Shown here piece by piece: positions 49,787 to 58,079 of a stretch of DNA of 58,079 nucleotides (position 1 is the stretch's first letter; each line of letters begins with the position of its first letter). Under the pieces are notes generated by a model. It saw only the letters and a list, made by a program, of their open reading frames with translations, did no database searches and was not told where the DNA came from. The DNA lies in NCBI GenBank assembly GCA_023229435.1, contig JALNZF010000020.1:1-58079 (forward strand), read 5' to 3'. This DNA comes from Nitrospirota bacterium. Lineage in GTDB: Bacteria > Nitrospirota > UBA9217. The translations under genes were made by a program, and so were the position numbers.

Positions 49787-49901
49787 AGTCTTTACCGTGT
49801 CCGCGGAGATCGCCGGAAACGACAGGAATATTTTACCTGCTTTTAAATAAAGATACCAGCAAATGTTTCTGCTTTGGCCTTCCTGAACCGTCCGGATGTC
49901 T

Positions 49902-49931
49902 TTGACAAACACTCTTCTCTTGGCCTATAAT
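49902..49931 (+). promoter_or_regulatory. promoter of the small membrane protein at 49995
   Basis: TTGACA (49902-49907), 18-base spacer, TATAAT (49926-49931). Both boxes are consensus. The leader is about 55 bases and contains CGGAGG before the ATG at 49995. Confidence 0.8.
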
Positions 49932-49994
49932 ACCAGAATTGTGAAGGGGGCCCATGGTCCCGGAGCATATAATTCATTGCACGGAGGTTAAAAA

Positions 49995-50240
49995 ATGTAT
50001 CAGATATGGATCGCGGTAATTGCATCGCTCATCATGGCAGGAGGACTGGGAGGCATTTACTATCTCATCATTAAACAGAACGCGGTGATCGGGTCCAAGA
50101 CCATTCAGTTCATTTCGATTGTCTTCGTCCTGCCCCTGATGCTCGCACTCGGTGTGCTGAACATCATCAGCAGAGATACCATCGGCCCGCTTATCGGTGT
50201 CATAATAGGTTTTACCCTGGGCGGGTCGTGGAAAGACTAG
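49995..50240 (+). CDS. small two-helix membrane protein of unknown function
   Basis: An 81-residue protein with membrane helices at about 5-27 and 38-58 and a weaker hydrophobic segment at 64-77. GGAGG precedes the ATG, and a consensus promoter lies upstream, so it is clearly expressed, but no family is recognised. It converges with the AmpG-like gene. Confidence 0.75.
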   Translation: MYQIWIAVIASLIMAGGLGGIYYLIIKQNAVIGSKTIQFISIVFVLPLMLALGVLNIISRDTIGPLIGVIIGFTLGGSWKD

Positions 50241-50349
50241 ACAAAGCGGCGACGCGGAGTTTCCCTCTCTCCAGGTCTCCCCGTCGCCGCGTCTCTTGTT
50301 CTTCCCGCGCCTCCTCATCGTCCCGTCAGAGCGTCAGCGTTGGATACTG

Positions 50350-51621
50350 TTACTCCGACCTCTCCATCCTCTCCTTCGGAAGGAAGAATATCGTCAGCAT
50401 GCCGGGGATCGTCATTACACACACGATAACGAAGAACATCTTGTACCCTACCGCCTGCTGCAGCCAGCCGCTCACGAATCCCGGCAGCATCATGCCGAGG
50501 GCCATGATGCCGGTCGAGATGGCGTAGTGCGATGTCTTGAATCTACCCTGCGCCGAGTACATGAGATAGACGGTGAATATCGTGAAACCCAGGCCGTAGC
50601 CGAACTGCTCGAGCGCCACCAGGGGGTAGACCATCCCGATCGACGGTTGATGATAGGCCATGTACACAAAAAAGAGGTCTGGCAGATGCATGGCGATCAC
50701 CATGGGCCAGACGCAGCGCCTGAACCCATACCGCGCGATGAGCCATCCTCCAAGGATCCCTCCGGAAACCAGGCACAGAACACCCACGGTCCCGTAAACG
50801 AGGCCGACCTCTTTGGTAGTGAGCCCCAGCCCGCCAACACCTGCCGCGTCGAGAAGAAAGGGGGAGACCAGTTTCAGGAGCATGGCCTCACCCAGGCGAT
50901 AGAACAGGATGAACGCCAGCGTCACCCCGATATTTTCCTGCCGGAAGTAAGCGCTGAAGACCTCAACAAATGACGCGTCCTCTTTCTTTCCTTTTCCCGG
51001 ATCGCCGCTGTCGGACGCGGGAAACGGGAGCATGAATTTGTGATATATCGCCGCCCCCGCGAAGATCAACCCGGATGCGGCCATGACCGTTGACCAGCTC
51101 CACGCGATATCATTATTGCTCGATGTTTCGAGCATACCCGCGACGTACACGAGGAATCCGGAGCCGAAGATCATTGCCAGCCGGTAAAATCCCGCGCGCA
51201 GTCCCACGAACAGTGCCTGCTCTTTTTCCGTGAGCGCGAGCATATAGAATCCGTCCGTGGCAATGTCATAGGTCGCGGAAATGAACGCCCCCGCGCAGAA
51301 CGCCGCCAGGGACAGGAAAAAGAACGACCCGGACCTGAGCGAAAAGGCGATGACGAACATGCAGAGGCTCATTGCCGCCTGGGTACTGAGGATCCACTTC
51401 CGCTTGGTCGAATACACGTCAACCGCCGGTCCCCAAAACATTTTGAGGACCCAGGGCAGATAGAGCCAGCTTGTCCAGAAGGCAATGTGGGCGTTGTCAA
51501 TGCCCATGCGCTTGTACAGGATGACCGACACCGTATTGATCAGCACGTAGGGCAGGCCTTCGGCAAAGTAGAGTGTGGGCAGGAAGGACCAGGGGTTGCG
51601 GGTACTGGATTGTTTTGTCAT
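50350..51621 (-). CDS. AmpG-like MFS permease
   Basis: A 423-residue membrane protein with about twelve helices. The opening L-P-T-L-Y-F-A-E-G-L-P-Y, the D-I-A-T-D-G-F-Y helix and the E-Q-F-G-Y-G-L-G-F-T segment are those of AmpG-type members of the major facilitator superfamily. AmpG brings anhydromuropeptides into the cytoplasm in wall recycling, which fits the other salvage genes in this window. The ATG at 51621 (MTKQSS) gives the family start; a longer reading to 51705 has no support. Its exact substrate is not proven. Confidence 0.8.
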   Translation of the reverse strand: MTKQSSTRNPWSFLPTLYFAEGLPYVLINTVSVILYKRMGIDNAHIAFWTSWLYLPWVLKMFWGPAVDVYSTKRKWILSTQAAMSLCMFVIAFSLRSGSFFFLSLAAFCAGAFISATYDIATDGFYMLALTEKEQALFVGLRAGFYRLAMIFGSGFLVYVAGMLETSSNNDIAWSWSTVMAASGLIFAGAAIYHKFMLPFPASDSGDPGKGKKEDASFVEVFSAYFRQENIGVTLAFILFYRLGEAMLLKLVSPFLLDAAGVGGLGLTTKEVGLVYGTVGVLCLVSGGILGGWLIARYGFRRCVWPMVIAMHLPDLFFVYMAYHQPSIGMVYPLVALEQFGYGLGFTIFTVYLMYSAQGRFKTSHYAISTGIMALGMMLPGFVSGWLQQAVGYKMFFVIVCVMTIPGMLTIFFLPKERMERSE

Positions 51622-51712
51622 GGGGAAAAGAGTAGCAGATTGACGGGGAAACTTCCAGAGAAAAAGAGGCCCTCGCCAGCACGGGAGAGGGCTCAAGCCA
51701 AACAATGACTTA

Positions 51713-51961
51713 TTATTTTGCCGATATGATCTTTTTTAATTGCTCAATTTCTTTCTGCTGTTCCTTGATCGCCTCTATCAGCACCGGGATGATCTCTGTG
51801 TAAGCGACACTCTTCGTGCCATCAGGCGCGGTGTTCACAATTTCAGGAAGAACCTTTTCTATCTCCTGTGCTATCACACCATAGTGCCTCCCCTCTTGGA
51901 AGCCCCTGTCCATATATTCTTCCGTCTTCCATTCATAGGAAAGACCATTCAAGCTTAGCAC
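51713..51961 (-). CDS. orphan S74 chaperone-domain fragment
   Basis: An 82-residue frame equal to the C-terminal S74 intramolecular chaperone domain of phage-tail-fibre type proteins: S-Y-E-W-K, E-G-R-H-Y-G-V-I-A-Q-E-I-E-K-V-L-P-E and a final coiled coil. The homology continues upstream for about 16 codons (N-L-Q-Q-I-E-D-P), then meets an in-frame TAG near 52009. No signal peptide or stalk is attached. It is probably the severed end of the gene at 52089-52571. The DNA from 51754 to 51872 is identical to 57961-58079. Confidence 0.6.
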   Translation of the reverse strand: MLSLNGLSYEWKTEEYMDRGFQEGRHYGVIAQEIEKVLPEIVNTAPDGTKSVAYTEIIPVLIEAIKEQQKEIEQLKKIISAK

Positions 51962-52088
51962 CTTGTTTAACGGATCTTCTATCTGTTGAAGGTTCCTTCC
52001 CTCGGCCTACCCCCGGACTATTTTTTCTCAATAGTCAACCGTCCTCCACTCATGCGCGGCACTATTAGCGTAGAACGTTAGACTTCAC

Positions 52089-52571
52089 TTACTCTATTTG
52101 ATAGCAGCTACATGCTCCACTGGCATCCATTGCACTTGCGCAGAAACCTATTAAACCTGTACTCGTCCAGCACAAAACTTTGTTGGCCTGGGGCAGGTGA
52201 CTTCCAATGCCAATACTACCCTTTACTTGCAATTTTGCGTTTGGCGTAGTCGTACCGATGCCGACGTTGCCGTTCGTATCAATCACTAAACGATGAGTAG
52301 GGGGCGTAGCCGTATTATCGTAAATTGCAAACTTTCCATCATTTACATTTACTGCATCTGCGATCCACCATTCTCTGCTACCACCAGTCGTTTTTAATTT
52401 TAGGTAACCTTCCGTTATTTTGATGTGGCCATATGCAACATCAAGCTTCTCTACAGGACTCGTCGTCCCGATACCCACGTTGCCGTTTACAATTAAATCC
52501 CCGCTTGCCGCATAGAGGTTAGAAGCGATAAACAACAACCCGACAGTACATACCATTATTATCCGTTTCAT
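52089..52571 (-). CDS. secreted GIGTT-stalk protein lacking its S74 end
   Basis: A 160-residue secreted protein. A signal peptide (M-K-R-I-I-M-V, A-S-N-L-Y-A|A) is followed by D-L-I-V-N-G-N-V-G-I-G-T-T-S-P, the triple-helical stalk start found in S74-type fibres, and a second G-N-V-G-I-G-T-T-T-P repeat. It ends C-S-C-Y-Q-I-E, without the S74 domain carried by its paralogue at 56751. The missing domain lies just downstream as a separate fragment. Whether this is decay or a true short form is open. Confidence 0.7.
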   Translation of the reverse strand: MKRIIMVCTVGLLFIASNLYAASGDLIVNGNVGIGTTSPVEKLDVAYGHIKITEGYLKLKTTGGSREWWIADAVNVNDGKFAIYDNTATPPTHRLVIDTNGNVGIGTTTPNAKLQVKGSIGIGSHLPQANKVLCWTSTGLIGFCASAMDASGACSCYQIE

Positions 52572-52653
52572 TTTGCTCTCCTCCTTATGTTAATCCTGTT
52601 ATTTGTAGTATTCTAACTTATTCATATTGCCAATTTATCTCACCAAAAAAGTA

Positions 52654-55600
52654 TTACTGACAGGTGCCGGTTGCCGGATCACAGGTTAACGGTGGTGTGC
52701 AGGTGACGGGCGTTCCCGTGCAAACCTTGTTATTACACACATCGCCAGTAGTGCAGGCGTTGTTGTCGGAACAAGACAAGGTATTGGCCGCATGCACGCA
52801 ACAACCGGGAAGAACCGGGACACTCGTATCGGTCGTGCAGATATTCCCGTCATCGCAGTTCGTGGTCGCCCCGGGCTTGCAGACGCCGTTCAAACACACA
52901 TCGCCCACGGTGCAGGTGTTGTTATCACTGCACGACAGCGTGTTGTTCGTAAAGACGCACCCGGTCGACGTGTTGCAGGTATCGGTGGTGCAGACATTGT
53001 TGTCGTTGCAGGTCCTGGGCGTACTGACGCAAACCTGATTGACACATGAGTCGACGGTACAGGCATTGCCATCAGTACAGGGGGAGCCATCCGGCTTTCC
53101 TGTGCAGATACAATCCGGCACCGGGGTATACACACAACTGCCCGAGGCAGGATCACAGGAATTGGTGGTGCACGAGTCATAGTCTTCGCAGGTCTTGGCA
53201 GTGCCCGCGCAGACGGAGTTTGCACACTTATCGCTTGAGGTGCAGGCGTTGTTGTCGTTGCAGGACTTGGTATTGGAAACGTGCACGCAGCAAGCGGCAA
53301 TAATAGGCACCATCTTATCATCCGTGCAGATATTTCCGTCGTCGCAGTTTCTGACAACACCGGACTTGCAGGCGCCGTTCAAACAATAATCGCCGTCGGT
53401 GCAGCTGTTTTTATCACTGCACGGCAGCGTGTTGTTGATGGTGATCACGCATCCATTCAACGGGTCGCAGGTGTCGGCGGTGCAGGCGTTGTTGTCGTTG
53501 CAGGTCATGGTCGTGCCGACGCAGGCTCCATCCAAACACGCGTCGCCCGCGGTACAGGCATTGTTATCGGTACAGACGGACCCATTCGGCTGTCCTGCGC
53601 ACGAAATACAGCTTGGTGTTGGCGATATCGTTCGCACACAATTGCCCGAGACCGTATCGCAGGAATCGATCGTGCAGGCGTTGTTGTCGTTGCAGTTCTT
53701 TTGCGTCCCCGCGCAGACCTTGTTCGAACACTTATCGCCTGTGGTGCATGCGTTGTTGTCGTCGCAGGACAAGGTGTTGGGGGCGTTTACGCAGCCGCCT
53801 GGAATAATTGAAACACACAAATCGGTTGTGCAGATATTCCCGTCATCGCAGTTCTTTGTTGTGAAGACGCACCCGGTCGCCGTATTGCATGTGTCGATTG
53901 TGCAGTTATTGTTATCGTTGCAGACAACGGCTGTGTGGCCGCAGGCGCCAGTTGCCGCATCGCACGTATCGGTGGTGCAGGCATTGTTGTCATTGCAGCG
54001 TGTGGCTGCATCCCAGCAAGGTTGTGCAAAGATCGCCTGAATCGTATGGTTGGCGTTTATGCCCGTAAGTGTATAAGATGTAATCATGCCTTTAGAGATA
54101 TTGTCTACGATTACATCTGCCAGCTGATATCCCGTATTCGCTGTTATCGTATATACTTGGCTTGTGCCTCGATAAACATTTACGGTTCCGGCAGGTGAAA
54201 TGCTTCCTCCGGGACCGGCGGATGACATGAGCGTGGAGATACCGTCGGGTATAGCCGAAACGGTCTCAACGTCTGAAACAGTCAAGACCCCTGCATTCGT
54301 TGTGATGCCCAACAGACCAGTATAGTCTACAACCGAATTAAAACCGCAGTCGTAGCCGCCTGCTAATGTAATCGCAATGTCGCGATTAGCTATGAGGTCC
54401 TCAGCAAAATCCATTGCCAAACAGTGAATAACATCGCCACTCACAGCGTCATCGTAAGCTTTCTGAACGGATGAGTAGTAATACGTACCACCGGGCTTGT
54501 TGATTCTCACCGGGAGGGTTGAACAGGAGGTAAAAGTAATTGTTGCCGTCACTTTTTTATCTGAATTCATCACGAGTGAACAACTTCCTGTTCCGCTGCA
54601 GTCACCAGTCCATCCGGCAAAGAGTGATCCTGCATCAGGCGTGGCAGTCAGGGTTGTCGTAGAGTCTTGAATGAAATCATAAGAACACGTGGCGCCGCAT
54701 GACAGGCCTGTTGGATTGCTCAAAACTGTTCCTGTCCCGGCATGCGACCTTTTCACGACACTGACAGAATATTTATTTGAAAACGTTGCCGAGACTGTGC
54801 AATTTGCATAGAGGGGATCGGTCGTGTAGGTATTTCCACCATTCCACGTTCCGCCGCATCCGGTAACTGACGTAATGTGATAGCCCGTATTTGGTGTCAC
54901 AGTAAAGGTCTGGCTGTTGCCGCAATTCACCGTTGCAGATGGTGGTGTTATTGTTCCTCCGTCGCCTGCAGAGGCGGTTACAAGAAATGTATTGATATCA
55001 AAACTTGCCGAAATAGTATGGTTGGCAGTTACATTGGAGAAGGTGTAGATGGTTATAGCTCCTTTGGAAACACCGTCAACTTTCACATCAACAATATGAT
55101 AGCAAGCATTCGGTGTTATAGTAAATGATATGGTTGAACCATAATTTATCGTCTGCGGATCTGCTGGACTAATACTACCGCCCACCCCAGCTATTGGGGT
55201 CACAGTAGAGGTCCGACGGCAGCAGATCGGGCAGTCGTAGTTCGCCAGGAGTGACCACCCAGAGCACAATTTGACGCTCAGTTCACAAGTATTTCCACCA
55301 GCCGCACCGCATGATGGCAGTAACGAACCCCCACAGCAGTGGTCACAGTCGATGGTTGAAGGACCTTGCCCGTGACAAACGCCGTTGCCGCTCAGCTCGC
55401 AGATGGTACCTCCGAGGGTAGCACAAGTGGGTGCTGAGCAGCATGCTGAGCAGTCGTTACTCTGACCGAGTTTCGTTATGCCCCTGATGTCCAAAGGGCA
55501 ATCCTTTGTTTGGGTGCAGAAACTCCCTCCCATCCCACCACACGAGGGCATGCACACGTGGTTCTTCTCCTGCCAATCTGGGGCAACCTGCCACGCTGCG

Positions 55601-56568
55601 CACGCGCTACCATAGTCCAATAACTCACGTTGAACCGTCCCCGTGTCCTCGCTTGTGTGGTAGACGTAGAAAAATCCAGTGGCAGGATTTAGATATGGCT
55701 GCGGCATATCAGGGCCGCACGACTGCAAATCAGTGCTCTGCATAATCGGGTTACGCGGATACTCGTCCCAGTGTATGAGATCCGCGGACCTTGCAACGCC
55801 CCAACCGTACACATTCTGTTGCTCCGACCCTCCGCAGCCAAAGTTCCGCGTCCCGCCTTCGTAGATCATCCAATAGTAGCCGCCCGTGGCGACAACGCGC
55901 GGCATGCTCACCGAGCCAGCGTCCCAACTTTGGGCACCGACGAGAACGTCGCCCTGCGCGACGAGCTCCGTCATGCTTGGGCCGCTCAGGTACGCGATCA
56001 CGAGGCGGGAGTCCGACACCTGTCGCGCATAGAAAACGTAAACGGTCCCCTCCGGGGACACCAGTAGGCTTGGGGTCGCGCCTAAGCCATTCGTCTCCGC
56101 CGGCAGAGGTCCTTGCTTCTGCCACGTGATGCCATCAGCCGAAGTCGCCCAGTAGATACCAAAGCCGCCCTCTTCGTATACCATTGTCCAAATACCATTC
56201 ACCAGTGCGACTGATGGGGCAACCGAGAAGTGCCCCAGAGAGGGTGTGATCACAACTCCGTATTGGGTAGGGAAACTCGAACCAGCTAAGTTGTCGGCGA
56301 TCGAAAGACATATCTCAGGAAAGTCAATGTAGCACCGGTGATACAGATAGAGTCGTTGGGGAGTTAGATCGGTCCGCGGCACAGCGAAGGCTTCGCGGTG
56401 ACTGTAGCTTGGCACCGGGGCCGGATCCTGTTCCAACACGAAGTGGGCGGTGCCATTCCACAGATCGGACAGTGTCGCGAACGGGATTTTTGGCGGTGGC
56501 ACAAACGCACATAGGTTCGTGCCGATAAACAGCATCCCAATAATACAAAATATAAGTGACCTCTTCAT
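52654..56568 (-). CDS. very large secreted multi-domain protein with Cys/Asn/Asp repeats
   Basis: A 1304-residue secreted protein. A signal peptide (residues 1-20) is followed by a beta-propeller-like region (about 25-330) with bladed repeats such as G-I-Y-W-A-T-S-A-D-G-I-T-W. Next come a cysteine-rich block (about 335-455), InlB-type beta-grasp repeats (about 455-690 and 790-850, T-V-T-P-N-T-G-Y-H type), and 16 CxDxNxCTxxxC repeats to the end. The Cys repeats fall into a six-unit order repeated about three times. It is probably an extracellular or surface adhesin or glycan-binding protein; disulfides and calcium binding by Asp/Asn are plausible. No anchor is visible. It belongs to an array of secreted proteins. 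Confidence 0.75.
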   Translation of the reverse strand: MKRSLIFCIIGMLFIGTNLCAFVPPPKIPFATLSDLWNGTAHFVLEQDPAPVPSYSHREAFAVPRTDLTPQRLYLYHRCYIDFPEICLSIADNLAGSSFPTQYGVVITPSLGHFSVAPSVALVNGIWTMVYEEGGFGIYWATSADGITWQKQGPLPAETNGLGATPSLLVSPEGTVYVFYARQVSDSRLVIAYLSGPSMTELVAQGDVLVGAQSWDAGSVSMPRVVATGGYYWMIYEGGTRNFGCGGSEQQNVYGWGVARSADLIHWDEYPRNPIMQSTDLQSCGPDMPQPYLNPATGFFYVYHTSEDTGTVQRELLDYGSACAAWQVAPDWQEKNHVCMPSCGGMGGSFCTQTKDCPLDIRGITKLGQSNDCSACCSAPTCATLGGTICELSGNGVCHGQGPSTIDCDHCCGGSLLPSCGAAGGNTCELSVKLCSGWSLLANYDCPICCRRTSTVTPIAGVGGSISPADPQTINYGSTISFTITPNACYHIVDVKVDGVSKGAITIYTFSNVTANHTISASFDINTFLVTASAGDGGTITPPSATVNCGNSQTFTVTPNTGYHITSVTGCGGTWNGGNTYTTDPLYANCTVSATFSNKYSVSVVKRSHAGTGTVLSNPTGLSCGATCSYDFIQDSTTTLTATPDAGSLFAGWTGDCSGTGSCSLVMNSDKKVTATITFTSCSTLPVRINKPGGTYYYSSVQKAYDDAVSGDVIHCLAMDFAEDLIANRDIAITLAGGYDCGFNSVVDYTGLLGITTNAGVLTVSDVETVSAIPDGISTLMSSAGPGGSISPAGTVNVYRGTSQVYTITANTGYQLADVIVDNISKGMITSYTLTGINANHTIQAIFAQPCWDAATRCNDNNACTTDTCDAATGACGHTAVVCNDNNNCTIDTCNTATGCVFTTKNCDDGNICTTDLCVSIIPGGCVNAPNTLSCDDNNACTTGDKCSNKVCAGTQKNCNDNNACTIDSCDTVSGNCVRTISPTPSCISCAGQPNGSVCTDNNACTAGDACLDGACVGTTMTCNDNNACTADTCDPLNGCVITINNTLPCSDKNSCTDGDYCLNGACKSGVVRNCDDGNICTDDKMVPIIAACCVHVSNTKSCNDNNACTSSDKCANSVCAGTAKTCEDYDSCTTNSCDPASGSCVYTPVPDCICTGKPDGSPCTDGNACTVDSCVNQVCVSTPRTCNDNNVCTTDTCNTSTGCVFTNNTLSCSDNNTCTVGDVCLNGVCKPGATTNCDDGNICTTDTSVPVLPGCCVHAANTLSCSDNNACTTGDVCNNKVCTGTPVTCTPPLTCDPATGTCQ

Positions 56569-56750
56569 TTGTTATCCCTATGCTTATTTTAATTTTTTTC
56601 TTTCGGCCCTTGTTCATTGACTAAAGTTTCTGGCTGAAACTCGACTAATTTTTTATTTGCCTCCCCTTTTTCAGAAAAAAATAATTATTTTGTTATAGTA
56701 GTATGTGTTTACAAGCAAAGCATCAATTTATCGGCGACGTTAGTGCTATC
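56569..56750. other. AT-rich spacer between secreted-protein genes
   Basis: A 182-base AT-rich spacer with no gene and no clear hairpin. It probably carries the promoter of the 1304-residue protein. Confidence 0.35.
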
Positions 56751-57785
56751 CTATCTATTCTTTTCCAATTGCTCAATTCTTTTCTGCTGATTCTCAATTG
56801 CCTTCTGATGCTCCTTGATCGCTTCTATCAGCACCGGAATGATCTCTGAATAAGCAACAGCCTTAGTGCCATCAGGACCCGTGCTTACGACTTCTGGGAG
56901 AACCTTTTCTATCTCCTGGGCAATGACGCCATAATGCCTGCCTTCGGGCAGGTTTTTCTCTTTGAACTCAGCCCTCTTCCACTCATATGAGATCCCTCTT
57001 AAATTGATAACTTTGTCTATTGGATCGTTTATTCGTTGCAAATTCATTTTGAATTTACTGTCCGAAGTAAGCGCAGTCCCGTTGGAGTATACTGTACCAA
57101 GCACATTCACTCCACCGCCACTTTGTATTCTCATCCGTTCTAAAGGCGAGCCATTATTAGCAGTGTAAAAGATCAAATCCATTGCTTCAGAACCTTGCGT
57201 GTTGCTCACTATTTGGCCCCCGATTATAGCGGCAATGATATCTGCTGATGCGGAGTTCACAAGAGAAAAACCCATGTTTGGCCAGTTGTTTGTCGGTGAG
57301 TTCCCCTTGATAAGAAGGCCGGCATTACCACCAAAATTTTTCTGCTCGATTGCGATCTGGCCGTTAACATCAAGCTTACCTATGGGATTATTTGTCCCAA
57401 TGCCTATATTGCCCACAGCATTCATGAAGATATATTTATTGCCCGACCATCCACCGTCACCATTACCAATACCAATCGTCCAATTTGGATTTGGACTATC
57501 ATCAAACGTACTAATAGAAAAATTATCATCCCAACTGCTGGAAAAATATGATCTACCAATATTGTATGTTCCGGCGTTCTGGATCGTACTACCCTCGCTT
57601 TGTGTTGTCTGCCCTATGCTTATTTTTGCTCCAGTCCCACTGCCTCCAGAGATATCAAGTTTGTTTCCAGGATTCGTTGTTCCAATGCCGACCTTGCCGT
57701 TTACAATCAAGTCCCCGTTCGCCGCATAAAGAGTGCCCCCGACAAGTAACAGTCCGGTAATGACAATTATAATTATTTTCTTCAT
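56751..57785 (-). CDS. secreted S74 tail-fibre-like protein
   Basis: A 344-residue secreted protein. A signal peptide is followed by D-L-I-V-N-G-K-V-G-I-G-T-T-N-P-G stalk repeats, a beta-rich middle, and the S74 domain (S-D-S-K-F-K, Y-G-V-I-A-Q-E-I-E-K-V-L-P-E, coiled-coil end). In phage fibres S74 domains trimerise the stalk and then cut themselves off. GGAGG stands 9 bases before ATG 57785; the GTG at 57794 is too close to it. It is the intact relative of the split gene at 51713-52571. It is a host-encoded fibre or matrix protein rather than a phage gene, since no other phage genes are here. Confidence 0.82.
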   Translation of the reverse strand: MKKIIIIVITGLLLVGGTLYAANGDLIVNGKVGIGTTNPGNKLDISGGSGTGAKISIGQTTQSEGSTIQNAGTYNIGRSYFSSSWDDNFSISTFDDSPNPNWTIGIGNGDGGWSGNKYIFMNAVGNIGIGTNNPIGKLDVNGQIAIEQKNFGGNAGLLIKGNSPTNNWPNMGFSLVNSASADIIAAIIGGQIVSNTQGSEAMDLIFYTANNGSPLERMRIQSGGGVNVLGTVYSNGTALTSDSKFKMNLQRINDPIDKVINLRGISYEWKRAEFKEKNLPEGRHYGVIAQEIEKVLPEVVSTGPDGTKAVAYSEIIPVLIEAIKEHQKAIENQQKRIEQLEKNR

Positions 57786-57910
57786 TTTTCTCACCCTCCG
57801 AAGTCTGTATTAATTATTCATCACCCGTAGTAAGCACGAAATATAAGTGGCCAGCGCAGTAAAACGAGATACTAATTCATCTCATAATGTTATCTCCTCA
57901 TCACGCGAAT

Positions 57911-58079
57911 TTATAAATTATTATTTACTTCCAATATCTTTTCTAATTGCTCAATTCTTTTCTGCTGTTCCTTGATCGCCTCTATCAGCACCGGGATGAT
58001 CTCTGTGTAAGCGACACTCTTCGTGCCATCAGGCGCGGTGTTCACAATTTCAGGAAGAACCTTTTCTATCTCCTGTGCT
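57911..58079 (-). CDS. S74 domain protein, C-terminal part (runs off window)
   Basis: The last 55 codons of another S74 protein, ending K-I-L-E-V-N-N-N-L before the TAA at 57913-57911. The bases 57961-58079 are identical to 51754-51872, so this is a recent copy of the fragment there, or its source. The rest is beyond the window edge. Confidence 0.75.
   Translation of the reverse strand, partial: AQEIEKVLPEIVNTAPDGTKSVAYTEIIPVLIEAIKEQQKRIEQLEKILEVNNNL

Noticed and set aside
52654..53990. CRISPR-like array suggested by short regular repeats
   Set aside because: The repeats are in frame, degenerate and encode Cys/Asn/Asp units; spacing is not that of repeat-spacer arrays.
51713..58079. Prophage suggested by S74 tail-fibre domains
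   Set aside because: All intact members have signal peptides, and no capsid, portal, terminase or integrase is present.
1..58079. tRNA or rRNA genes
   Set aside because: I looked for T-loop GGTTCGAATCC-like motifs and conserved rRNA segments and found none outside coding DNA.

Overview
The window reads as chromosome of a Gram-negative (diderm), probably anaerobic or microaerophilic bacterium. Evidence for this: signal-peptide-bearing outer-membrane beta-barrels, menaquinone made by the futalosine route (mqnB, mqnD), a siroheme-pathway haem synthase (ahbD-like), a hexahaem c-type cytochrome, a MoaD-MoaE fusion, and P-II plus adenylylatable glutamine synthetase. This mix fits Nitrospirota or a Desulfobacterota-like lineage. 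That placement is inference; I saw no rRNA, tRNA or CRISPR array to anchor it. Most genes are GC-rich housekeeping genes; one AT-rich gene (about 32.1-33.1 kb) stands out as foreign.

Layout. 0-5.1 kb: a partial GxxExxY protein, a class I amidotransferase, a small DUF4177-like protein, then a peptidoglycan salvage pair: a DUF1343/NamZ-type exo-muramidase followed by a MurU-AmgK fusion. 5.2-11.4 kb (mostly minus): a small coiled-coil protein, CCA/poly(A) polymerase, a DUF4145-like protein, and the shikimate operon aroC-aroK-aroB. 11.6-17.8 kb: mqnB-mqnD, lemA with a zinc-ribbon M48 protease, the moaD-moaE fusion, then ccdA-merR on the minus strand. 18.2-23.1 kb: two outer-membrane porins flanking a cyclodeaminase-folD pair. 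23.9-29.3 kb: a 1124-residue TPR protein, glnB, glnA. 29.5-33.8 kb: an accessory, defence-like block with a XamI-type endonuclease fused to an N6-adenine methyltransferase, an AT-rich HNH protein and an unknown protein.

34-51.6 kb: polysaccharide deacetylase, dusB, YajD-like HNH protein, hexahaem cytochrome, uup, two small proteins, a spermidine-synthase-like protein, arfB, rsmE, greB, an Rsm22-type methyltransferase, ahbD-like, a GAF-GGDEF cyclase, a short NagA-like deacetylase, a His-rich small protein, an AEC transporter and an AmpG-like permease. 51.7-58.1 kb: an array of secreted proteins on the minus strand with GIGTT-type stalk repeats and S74 chaperone domains. It includes a 1304-residue protein with 16 Cys/Asn/Asp-rich repeats.

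How parts work together: NamZ, MurU-AmgK, the NagA-like protein and the AmpG-like permease together suggest cell-wall turnover and MurNAc/GlcNAc reuse, though only the first two are adjacent. Intergenic spaces carry at least six families of short palindromic repeats. One copy lies in frame inside the MurU-AmgK linker. Several genes have a sigma-70-like -10 box ending 6-7 bases before the start codon and no Shine-Dalgarno, which suggests leaderless mRNAs.
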